5,227 nucleotides of DNA from Actinomycetes bacterium (lineage in GTDB: Bacteria > Actinomycetota > Acidimicrobiia > Acidimicrobiales > Bog-793), in NCBI GenBank assembly GCA_021785095.1, contig JAJYGM010000601.1:1-5227 (forward strand). The letters are read 5' to 3'. A program made the position numbers and the translations under genes. A model generated the notes under the pieces. The model ran no database searches, was not told where the DNA came from, and was given only the letters and a program-made list of their open reading frames with translations. Shown piece by piece: positions 1 to 5,123 of the stretch. Every line of letters begins with the position of its first letter. Positions within the stretch are counted from its first letter, which is position 1.

Positions 1-1
1 T

Positions 2-169
2 CACGTCGCGCAGGTCCTCGTGGATCGGGCGCGCGGCGCGGACATGCTGGTCGTCGGGAGCCGCGGCCACGGGGGTCTCGCCGGCGCCTTCCTGGGCTCG
101 GTGAGCTTCAGCTGCGCGGCGCATGCCCCGTGCCCGGTGGTCGTCGTCCGTGGGGGGGTGCCCCGCTGA
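2..169 (+). CDS. Universal stress protein (UspA family), C-terminal part only
   Basis: Only the last 55 codons are in the window; the start lies upstream. The visible protein contains the nucleotide-binding signature of ATP-binding Usp proteins, G-x2-G-x9-G-S (G19, G22, G32, S33 counted from the first complete codon). It follows a typical [13 protein letters not shown] strand-loop and is followed by the family's closing [11 protein letters not shown] strand. The intact motif suggests an ATP-binding cytoplasmic Usp rather than a UspA-like non-binder. In the known family these proteins support survival under starvation, hypoxia or oxidative stress; which stress applies here cannot be read. The TGA at 167-169 overlaps or abuts the possible start of the archease gene, so the two are probably on one transcript. 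Third codon positions stay almost all G/C up to the stop, which supports this frame. Confidence 0.9.
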   Translation, partial: HVAQVLVDRARGADMLVVGSRGHGGLAGAFLGSVSFSCAAHAPCPVVVVRGGVPR

Positions 170-591
170 CCGCCCGCGAACCGGGCCATCGACAGTTGCC
201 CCACGCCGCGGACTGCCTGCTCGAAGCATGGGGGCCGGACCGGGCGACCTGTCTCACCCAGGCGCTGCTCGCACTCGTCGACACGTTCGCCGAAGTCCAC
301 GACTCGGTGACCACCGAGGTCCTGCCGCTCGCGACGCCTGCGAGCGGTGCCGAGGACGCGCTCGTGTCGCTGCTCGAAGAGGTGATCTACCTCGTCGACG
401 CGCTCGGCGTCGTGCCGATCCGGTTCCACCTTGCCGAGGCGGAGGACGGTGGCCTTGCAGGGGACATGGAGGTGGTGCCCGCAAGTCGAGTCGATCTCGT
501 GGGGCCGGTGCCGAAGGGCGTGTCGTACCACGCGCTGCAGGCCGCACCCTTCGGCGGAGGGTGGCGGTGCCGGGCGCTGGTGGACGTGTGA
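130..591 (+). CDS. Archease, RtcB RNA-ligase activator
   Basis: Archease is a small metal-binding cofactor that speeds guanylylation of RtcB and makes it multi-turnover. The protein shows the family's N-terminal block [17 protein letters not shown] (residues 19-35 from GTG 130), whose Asp28 matches the conserved metal-binding Asp. It also has an acidic helix region near 75-90, the late KGVSYHAL block (129-136), and a C-terminal VDV with Asp152, the usual terminal acidic residue. It is 153 aa from GTG 130 or 141 aa from CTG 166; the family is usually about 140. The start is undecided: GTG 130 is the only upstream canonical codon but lacks a Shine-Dalgarno sequence and overlaps the stress protein by 40 bp. 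CTG 166 has a G-run (152-158) seven bases upstream and would overlap by CTGA. TTG 196 would remove the first strand. The gene overlaps rtcB by GTGA at 588-591, implying translational coupling. The family call is firm; the start is not. Confidence 0.9.
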   Translation: MPGGRRPWGGAPLTAREPGHRQLPHAADCLLEAWGPDRATCLTQALLALVDTFAEVHDSVTTEVLPLATPASGAEDALVSLLEEVIYLVDALGVVPIRFHLAEAEDGGLAGDMEVVPASRVDLVGPVPKGVSYHALQAAPFGGGWRCRALVDV

Positions 592-2045
592 CCCGTCCGG
601 CCTCCGCTCGTACGCAGCTGCGGCTCTCGCGCGTGGCGGGCGCACGCGACCAGTGGCGGATCGACCCTGTCGGCGCGATGTCGGTCCCGGGGATCGTGTT
701 CGCCTCCGAAGCGCTGCTGCAGCAGGCCGTCGACGACGAGGCGCTGCGCCAGGTCGCGAACGTCGCGACGCTGCCGGGAATCGTCGGTGCCTCCTTCGCC
801 ATGCCGGACGTCCACTGGGGCTATGGGTTTCCCATCGGGGGCGTGGCCGCGACGGACGTCGATGCCGGCGGGGTGGTGTCGCCGGGCGGCGTCGGCTTCG
901 ACATCTCCTGCGGGGTCCGGTTGCTGGCGTCGCCGTTGTCCGCCGGGGAGCTCGGGCAGAAGCTCGGCGCGCTGATGGACGCGCTCGATGCCGCGATCCC
1001 CCGCGGGCTCGGCCGCGGCGGCGTGTGGCACCTGCGCGACGGGCGCAGCCTCGACAGGGTGCTGCGGCGCGGTGCGCGCGCCGCGCTCGAGTCAGGGCTG
1101 GGCACCGAGGCCGACCTCGCCCGCTGCGAGGACGGCGGCACCGTCGCCGGGGCCGACCCCTCGCAGGTGAGCGAGCGGGCACGCGCCCGAGGGCTGGGGC
1201 AGGTCGGGAGCCTCGGATCGGGCAACCACTTCCTCGAGGTCCAGGTGGTCGAGGAGGTCTTCGACGCCGCATGCGCAGACGTGCTCGGGATCTCCTCCTC
1301 CCAGGTGTGCGTGATGATCCACTGCGGCTCGAGAGGGCTCGGGCACCAGATCTGCTCGGACCACGTACGCACGATGCTCGCCGCCATGCACCGGTACCAC
1401 ATCACGGTTCCCGATCCCCAGCTGGCGTGCGCGCCCGCGCGGTCGGCCGAGGGCCAGGCCTACCTCGGCGCCATGGCGGCTGCTGCCAACTACGGCAGGG
1501 CGAACCGTCAGGCACTGGCGGTCGCGGCACGTCGGGCGTTCGAGGTGGCGGTGGGCACCGGCGACCTGGTGCTCGTCTGCGACGTGTCCCACAACCTCGC
1601 CGAGCTGGAGCGGCACGCCGTCGACGGAGTGCCCCGGCTGCTGTGCGTCCATCGCAAGGGGGCGACGCGCGCGCTCGGACCGGGACACCCGGACCTGCCG
1701 GACGACCTGCGTGCGGTCGGCCAGCCGGTCCTGGTGCCGGGCTCGATGGGCACCGCGTCGTACGTGCTCGTCGGTGTCGATCCCGGCGGTGCCTTCTCCT
1801 CGGCTTGCCATGGTGCCGGGCGGACGATGAGCCGCCAGGCCGCCCTGCGCCGGGTACGCGGAGAGACCGTGCGCCGTGAGCTCGAAGATGGTGGCATCGC
1901 CGTCAGGGCTGCCTCTGTTCGGGGCCTCGCCGAAGAAGCGCCGCTCGCCTACAAGGACGTCGACGAGGTGGTCATGACGTGCGAGCGCGCCGGGCTCGCG
2001 CGCCGGGTCGCGCGGCTGCGACCCGTAGGGGTGGTGAAGGGATGA
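588..2045 (+). CDS. rtcB: RNA-splicing ligase RtcB (3'-phosphate/5'-hydroxyl RNA ligase)
   Basis: RtcB joins RNA 3'-phosphate or 2',3'-cyclic phosphate ends to 5'-OH ends using GTP and Mn2+, through a GMP-histidine intermediate; in bacteria it repairs cleaved tRNA and rRNA. The 485-aa product is full length for the family (about 480). It carries [32 protein letters not shown] sequence near 58-85, then GFDISCG with metal ligands Asp105 and Cys108, GSGNHFLE with Asn213 and His214, MIHCGSRG with His245, VSHN with His335, [10 protein letters not shown] (384-393), and CHGAGR with His408 in the position of the guanylylated histidine. No ligand is missing. GTG 588 is chosen because it overlaps the archease stop by 4 bp and keeps the N-terminal [15 protein letters not shown] block that family members have before the VPG; ATG 678 would cut it. 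RtcB is a common intein host, but the reading is continuous and none is present. No rtcR or rtcA gene is seen nearby. Confidence 0.97.
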   Translation: MTRPASARTQLRLSRVAGARDQWRIDPVGAMSVPGIVFASEALLQQAVDDEALRQVANVATLPGIVGASFAMPDVHWGYGFPIGGVAATDVDAGGVVSPGGVGFDISCGVRLLASPLSAGELGQKLGALMDALDAAIPRGLGRGGVWHLRDGRSLDRVLRRGARAALESGLGTEADLARCEDGGTVAGADPSQVSERARARGLGQVGSLGSGNHFLEVQVVEEVFDAACADVLGISSSQVCVMIHCGSRGLGHQICSDHVRTMLAAMHRYHITVPDPQLACAPARSAEGQAYLGAMAAAANYGRANRQALAVAARRAFEVAVGTGDLVLVCDVSHNLAELERHAVDGVPRLLCVHRKGATRALGPGHPDLPDDLRAVGQPVLVPGSMGTASYVLVGVDPGGAFSSACHGAGRTMSRQAALRRVRGETVRRELEDGGIAVRAASVRGLAEEAPLAYKDVDEVVMTCERAGLARRVARLRPVGVVKG

Positions 2046-2227
2046 GCAACCCTCGGGGACCTGATCCGGGTGATGCCGGCGAAGGGAAGCCTTCTCGTGC
2101 GCCGTTCGCGCCGTTCACGCCGGTCGTGCCACAGCGCCTCGGCACCTCGAGAAGCCGGTCAGCCTGGTGCGGGCGGAGGGGCGGCGTCGCCCGTCGCCGT
2201 GATCGGGGCATGATGAGTGCGAAATGA
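2042..2227 (+). CDS. Doubtful small ORF (61 codons) coupled to the end of rtcB
   Basis: ATG 2042 overlaps the rtcB stop (ATGA), with purine-rich sequence just upstream, and the frame stays open to TGA 2225-2227. The product would be basic, Pro/Arg-rich, with an APF-APF-TPV triplet at its centre, no membrane segment and no family I recognise. Codon use argues against it at the start: about half of the first 19 codons end in A or T, against very few in the neighbouring genes. The second two thirds look better (about 80% G/C at third positions), but that part also holds a 9-bp repeat and a hairpin. I think it is more likely structured spacer than a gene, and list it because the 4-bp overlap is typical of real junctions in this window. 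Confidence 0.2.
   Translation: MSNPRGPDPGDAGEGKPSRAPFAPFTPVVPQRLGTSRSRSAWCGRRGGVARRRDRGMMSAK
2091..2154. other. Long-range hairpin in the rtcB-transpeptidase spacer
   Basis: CTTCTCG at 2091-2097 is the exact reverse complement of CGAGAAG at 2148-2154. Inside it, GTGCC at 2126-2130 pairs with GGCAC at 2141-2145. There is no T-tract after it, so it is not a classical terminator. A second small stem, CGGCG/CGCCG, sits at 2182-2199. This could be an RNA processing or attenuation structure, or chance in GC-rich DNA. Confidence 0.35.
2100..2126. repeat. Three tandem 9-bp units
   Basis: Three consecutive 9-mers, CGCCGTTCG, CGCCGTTCA and CGCCGGTCG, lie between rtcB and the transpeptidase gene. They differ by single bases. 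If the small ORF at 2042 is translated they encode APF, APF, TPV. They form part of the loop of the hairpin at 2091-2154. Confidence 0.75.
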
Positions 2228-2280
2228 GGCGGTGGTTGACCTTCAAGGGCCGCCGGCCGAGCGGGAGCGACGACCGGTGA
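2224..2280 (+). CDS. Possible 18-codon leader ORF, or displaced N-terminus of the transpeptidase
   Basis: ATG 2224 overlaps the stop of the preceding small ORF (ATGA 2224-2227), and its own TGA overlaps the chosen transpeptidase start (GTGA 2277-2280). The peptide would be [18 protein letters not shown], strongly basic. Every one of its 18 sense codons ends in G or C, whereas the transpeptidase frame over the same bases has about six A/T endings in 20 codons. So this frame looks more coding-like than the overlapping one. No good Shine-Dalgarno sequence precedes it. It may be a leader peptide coupling translation into the next gene, or the true N-terminus of that gene separated by a one-base frameshift or a sequence error near 2274-2279. 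Confidence 0.3.
   Translation: MRRWLTFKGRRPSGSDDR
2263..2267 (+). promoter_or_regulatory. Ribosome binding site for the L,D-transpeptidase start at GTG 2277
   Basis: GGGAG lies nine bases before GTG 2277. Together with the sudden rise in third-position G/C from that codon on (20 of the next 20 codons end in G/C, against about 14 of 20 before), it favours 2277 over the longer in-frame start GTG 2217. Confidence 0.5.
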
Positions 2281-3632
2281 GGCCGATGCGGAGGCCCCTC
2301 GGCCTCGCGCTGTCGGGCGCCCTGGTCGTCCTGGCGGTGAGGGCCGTGGTGAGGCGCGCTCGGGCCAGGGCAGGGGACCGCGACGCGGCGCCGATGGGGG
2401 CAGCGAGCGGCACCTCGGTGCCGAGCGCGGCACCTCCGCCGGACGACGAGCCCGCTCACCCGAAGCACGGCAGGCACGGCGCGATGCAGGCGATGGTCGT
2501 GCTCGTCGGCCTCCTCACGTGTGCAGGGGTCGCCATCCCGCTCGCCGTCCCGGGTACGGTCGGCAGCCGCTCGCACGCGACGTCCACCTCGAGGGAGGCG
2601 GGGGGCGCTCCGGATCCTTCGGGCCGCAAGTCGGGAGACGTCCGACGCTCGACGGCCCGTCCGCAGCCGGAGGTGGTCACCTCGGTCGCGCCGTCGAGCG
2701 GTTCGACGGGAGTGGCCCCGGACACCACGATCGCGGTGCGGTTCTCGGAGCCGTCGGCTCCCGGCTCTCCGTACCCGTGGCTGAGCCCGGCGGTCAAGGG
2801 GACCTGGCAGGTGGTGGGCTTGGACCTGCTCTTCACGCCGGAGGCGTCCTTCGTGCCGTCGACGACGTACACGGTCACGGTGCCGGGCGGGACCACCGGA
2901 GTCCGGGCGCGCAGCGGGTCCGTGCTCGCCCACTCGGTCACGTCGTCCTTCACGGTCGCGGCCGGGAGCGTGCTCCGGCTCCAGCAGCTCCTCGCGAAGC
3001 TCGGCTACCTCCCCCTCGCCTTCACCGGGCCGACACCCGTGCCCGCCGGGATGGCGATCGCCCAGCCCGGAGCCTTCGTCTGGCGTGATCGGGGCTTCCC
3101 GGAGGCGTACACGAGCCAGTGGTCGCCGACACGGGTCACCGCCATCACGCAAGGCGCGATCATGGCCTTCGAGACACAGAACGGCCTCCAGGCCGACGGC
3201 ACAGTGGGCCCGGCGCTCTGGTCGGCGCTGCTCGCCGACGTCGCGGCCGGCAAGAGGGACGCCGAGCCCGTGACGTACGTGCTCGTCACAATGACCCTGC
3301 CCGAGCACCTCACAGTCTGGGTGAACGGCGTGCTCACCTTCGCCCACGTGCCCTGCAACACGGGCGTCCCTGGCGCGGCGACCACAGTCGGCACGTACGA
3401 GGTGTTCGAGCACGTGGCGGTGTCCAACATGCGCGGCACCGACGTCACAGGGACGAGCTACGACGTGACAGTCCCCTGGGCGAGCTACTTCCACGGCGGC
3501 CAGGCGCTCCACGGCTATCCGCGCGCCGCGTACGGCTTCCCCCAGTCGAACGGCTGCGTGGAGATGCCGATCTCCACAGCAGGGCGGGTCTGGCCCGACA
3601 CCCCGATCGGGACGTTGGTCACCGTCGTCTGA
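2277..3632 (+). CDS. L,D-transpeptidase (YkuD) with Ig-like and peptidoglycan-binding domains
   Basis: Enzymes of this family form 3-3 crosslinks in peptidoglycan, or attach proteins to it, using a catalytic cysteine outside the membrane. From GTG 2277 (451 aa) the order is: hydrophobic segment 7-27; basic and Pro-rich linker; stronger membrane anchor about 69-93; Ser/Arg-rich linker; SbsA/Big_5-type Ig-like domain about 131-230 (VAPSSGSTGVAPDTTIAVRF and a TTYTVTVPGG strand); peptidoglycan-binding domain about 231-325 (LRLQQLLAKLGYLP, then AFETQNGLQADGTVG) with an insertion of some 40 residues; and YkuD domain 330-451. The catalytic region has His406 and His412 and S424-N425-G426-C427, with Cys427 the nucleophile. 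The usual SHGCVR is SNGCVE here. A second cysteine, Cys360, lies on an early YkuD strand. Alternative starts are GTG 2217, ATG 2286, ATG 2394 and ATG 2484. Ten ACA codons cluster in the 3' half. The next gene starts 7 bp after the stop. Confidence 0.92.
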   Translation: MRPMRRPLGLALSGALVVLAVRAVVRRARARAGDRDAAPMGAASGTSVPSAAPPPDDEPAHPKHGRHGAMQAMVVLVGLLTCAGVAIPLAVPGTVGSRSHATSTSREAGGAPDPSGRKSGDVRRSTARPQPEVVTSVAPSSGSTGVAPDTTIAVRFSEPSAPGSPYPWLSPAVKGTWQVVGLDLLFTPEASFVPSTTYTVTVPGGTTGVRARSGSVLAHSVTSSFTVAAGSVLRLQQLLAKLGYLPLAFTGPTPVPAGMAIAQPGAFVWRDRGFPEAYTSQWSPTRVTAITQGAIMAFETQNGLQADGTVGPALWSALLADVAAGKRDAEPVTYVLVTMTLPEHLTVWVNGVLTFAHVPCNTGVPGAATTVGTYEVFEHVAVSNMRGTDVTGTSYDVTVPWASYFHGGQALHGYPRAAYGFPQSNGCVEMPISTAGRVWPDTPIGTLVTVV

Positions 3633-3639
3633 TCTGGAC

Positions 3640-4629
3640 GTGGCCGACCACCGAGTGCTCGTGACGTTCTCGTCGCCGCCGTCCATGCGCGAGGCGATCT
3701 CCGCCACGATCGGCTCGCTGGCCGACGTCGGGTACCTCCCCGACCTCGAGCTGTCGGCACGGGCGGACGCGCTCGGGGCCGCGGACGCGGTGATGACCTG
3801 GATGCCCGACCGGGAGCTCAGGAGCCCGGAGGAGCTCGCCGAACTGGGCTCCGCGCGGCTCGTCCAGCTGTTGTCCGCGGGTGTCGATCAGGTGCCGTTC
3901 GGGCGGATCCCCGAGCGCGTGCCGGTGGCGTCGAACGCCGGGAGCTACGCGGGACCCATGTCCGAGCACGTGCTGGCGATGGCGCTCGCGCTGGCGAAGC
4001 ACCTGCCTCAGCGGCACTCCGACCTCGTGTTCGGGGTCTTCGACCAGCGGACGCCGAACCGGGAGATCCGCGGCTCGGTCGTGAGCATCCTCGGCTACGG
4101 CGGCATCGGCCGGGCGAGCGCGCTGGCATTCAGGGCCCTCGGCGCGCGTATCCGCGCCGTCGCCCGCTCACCGGTCGCCGACGACTGGGTGGAGCACGTG
4201 GGAGGCGCCGAGGCCCTCGACGGAGCGCTCGTTGGTGCGGACATCGTGGTGATCGCTCTTCCGCTCACCCGAGCGACCCGTGGTGCGATCGGCGCGCGCG
4301 AGCTCTCGCTCATGAGGCCCGACGCCGTCTTGGTGAACGTCGCCAGGGCGGCCATCGTCGACGAAGACGCGCTGTTCCGCCACCTCGTGGACCACCCGAC
4401 GTTCCAGGTGGGCATCGACGTGTGGTGGGACGAGCCCAGGGGCGGCGGCCCGTTCTCCCCGCGGCTGCCGTTCCTCGACCTGCCCAACGTGCTCGGCTCC
4501 CCGCACAACTCGGGCATCACCGAGACCTCGATGGTGGACGCCGCGCGCATGGCCGCGGCAAACGTCGTGAGAGCGCTCAGGGGGGAGGCGGTCCACCACC
4601 TCGTGGACCGGGGCGAGTACGTGGGCTGA
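3640..4629 (+). CDS. D-isomer-specific 2-hydroxyacid dehydrogenase
   Basis: Members reduce 2-keto acids to D-2-hydroxy acids, or the reverse, with NAD(P)H in the cytoplasm. The 329-aa protein is of normal length. An N-terminal catalytic half (1-~100, with LVQLLSAGVDQVP and NAGSYAGPMSEHVLA) leads into a Rossmann domain with GYGGIG at 152-157. The catalytic triad is intact: Arg236 in VNVARA, Glu265 in DVWWDEP and His289 in SPHNSG. The usual ARG after the catalytic strand is ARA. After the second Rossmann strand the sequence is AVARSP, with Arg176 and Ser177 where NAD-dependent members have Asp, which points to NADP(H). The substrate cannot be named; glyoxylate/hydroxypyruvate reductase and phosphoglycerate dehydrogenase-like roles are both possible. 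GTG 3640 begins just before the first strand RVLVTF and follows the transpeptidase stop by 7 bp with no strong Shine-Dalgarno sequence, so co-transcription is likely. GTG 3655 is an in-frame alternative. Confidence 0.93.
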   Translation: MADHRVLVTFSSPPSMREAISATIGSLADVGYLPDLELSARADALGAADAVMTWMPDRELRSPEELAELGSARLVQLLSAGVDQVPFGRIPERVPVASNAGSYAGPMSEHVLAMALALAKHLPQRHSDLVFGVFDQRTPNREIRGSVVSILGYGGIGRASALAFRALGARIRAVARSPVADDWVEHVGGAEALDGALVGADIVVIALPLTRATRGAIGARELSLMRPDAVLVNVARAAIVDEDALFRHLVDHPTFQVGIDVWWDEPRGGGPFSPRLPFLDLPNVLGSPHNSGITETSMVDAARMAAANVVRALRGEAVHHLVDRGEYVG

Positions 4630-4645
4630 GTGCGACGGCGCCGGC

Positions 4646-4668
4646 GCCCCCGGGCCGGGCTCGGGGGT
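4646..4668. terminator. GC-rich hairpin between convergent genes, candidate bidirectional terminator
   Basis: CCCCCGGG at 4647-4654 pairs with CTCGGGGG at 4660-4667, with one G-T pair, around a five-base loop; G4646-T4668 can add a wobble. It lies 17 bp after the dehydrogenase stop and 19 bp from the stop of the opposing S4 gene. There is no T-tract on either side, so it would be a non-canonical terminator of the kind common in high-GC actinobacteria. A perfect 12-bp palindrome GGCGCCGGCGCC (4637-4648) partly overlaps it and could form a competing, weaker stem. Confidence 0.5.
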
Positions 4669-4691
4669 CATCGCCGGGCTCGGGGGTCATC
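4654..4691. repeat. Exact 19-bp tandem duplication at the convergent gene ends
   Basis: GCCGGGCTCGGGGGTCATC occurs at 4654-4672 and again immediately at 4673-4691, followed by the first five bases of a third unit. The second copy contains the stop codon of the S4 protein gene (TCA at 4687-4689 on this strand). The first copy carries a shifted duplicate of that TCA at 4668-4670 and supplies the right arm of the hairpin at 4646-4668. Confidence 0.95.
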
Positions 4692-5037
4692 GCCGGAGGC
4701 GGTCGAGCTCCCGTCGGTCGCGCTTGGTGGGCCGGCCGCTCCCGCGCGCCCGCGCGAAGGGGGTGCCTTCCGGCGGCTCGGGCGGGCTGCGGTCGACGAG
4801 GCAGGTGGCGGCGATCGCCGCGCCGACGCGCTTCTTGATCGGGTCCACGACTTCGAGGTCGCGGATCCTGCCGCGGGCTCGAGCGGCGACGCGGTCTCCG
4901 GGCACCACCCTGGTCGCGGGCTTCGCAGCGGTGCCGTTCACCCTCACGTGCCCGCCGCTGCACGCCGCAGCCGCGTCGGCTCGCGTCTTGAAGACCCGGA
5001 CGGCCCACAGCCATTGGTCCACCCTCGCGGACTCCAC
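4687..5037 (-). CDS. S4-domain RNA-binding protein, Hsp15 (HslR)-like
   Basis: This 116-aa basic protein matches the Hsp15 family. In E. coli, HslR binds free 50S subunits that still carry a nascent chain on tRNA and helps recycle them; whether this actinobacterial relative does so is inferred. The S4 domain covers about residues 5-52: VDQWLWAVRVFKTRADAAAAC, then GGHVRVNG (28-35), AKPATRVVPGD (38-48). A second small strand region (GRIRDLEVVDPIKKRVG, 56-72) follows, then a Pro/Glu linker and a basic tail GRPTKRDRRELDRLRR (101-116) typical of the family. The start is GTG at 5035-5037, supported by AGGA (complement at 5046-5049) eight bases upstream and by its position just before the S4 helix. 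It is convergent to the dehydrogenase and divergent from the gene at 5124. The stop lies inside the 19-bp duplication. Confidence 0.92.
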   Translation of the reverse strand: MESARVDQWLWAVRVFKTRADAAAACSGGHVRVNGTAAKPATRVVPGDRVAARARGRIRDLEVVDPIKKRVGAAIAATCLVDRSPPEPPEGTPFARARGSGRPTKRDRRELDRLRR

Positions 5038-5045
5038 GCCGACGA

Positions 5046-5049
5046 TCCT
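5046..5049 (-). promoter_or_regulatory. Ribosome binding site of the S4/Hsp15-like gene
   Basis: On the minus strand AGGA stands eight bases before the GTG start at 5037. It is the clearest Shine-Dalgarno match in the window and fixes this start. Confidence 0.65.
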
Positions 5050-5110
5050 GTCACCGGCGGCCCGACTGCCCCTTGCCGGCCGGGGGGCCCTCGCGCCGCT
5101 CTCGCTGCGG

Positions 5111-5116
5111 TATCGT
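5111..5116 (+). promoter_or_regulatory. Candidate -10 element of a leaderless promoter
   Basis: TATCGT fits the actinobacterial TANNNT -10 consensus and stands seven bases before ATG 5124, so transcription would begin at or next to the start codon. No Shine-Dalgarno sequence precedes that ATG, as expected for a leaderless mRNA. No TTGACA-like -35 is visible at 16-18 bp spacing. The 86-bp divergent spacer (5038-5123) shows nothing else I can name. Confidence 0.45.
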
Positions 5117-5123
5117 TCCTCGC

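Noticed and set aside
123..587. N-terminal extension of rtcB back to 123
   Set aside because: The frame is open, but the extension is Arg/Pro-rich shadow of archease. Family similarity begins shortly after GTG 588, which overlaps the archease stop.
1..1272. Long open frame on the minus strand across the stress protein, archease and half of rtcB
   Set aside because: The product is Arg/Pro/Ala-rich low-complexity sequence lying opposite well-recognised genes; long antisense frames are expected in DNA this rich in G+C.
588..2045. Possible intein in RtcB
   Set aside because: RtcB is a frequent intein host, but all conserved blocks follow at normal spacing in 485 residues.
2046..2223. tRNA or tRNA-like gene as a ligase substrate beside rtcB
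   Set aside because: There is no T-loop GGTTCRANTCC-type sequence, acceptor stem or cloverleaf; only the simple stems described.
2235..2264. TTGACC at 2235-2240 as a -35 element for the transpeptidase
   Set aside because: No TANNNT-like -10 is found 16-19 bp downstream.
2217..2276. Start of the transpeptidase at GTG 2217
   Set aside because: It has a GGGG eight bases upstream, but third-position G/C is low until 2277 and the extra 20 residues look unlike coding sequence. It is kept only as an alternative.
2115..3707. 530-codon minus-strand open frame opposite the transpeptidase
   Set aside because: It has no recognisable domain and is Arg/His/Gly-rich, while the plus strand encodes clear Ig-like, peptidoglycan-binding and YkuD domains.
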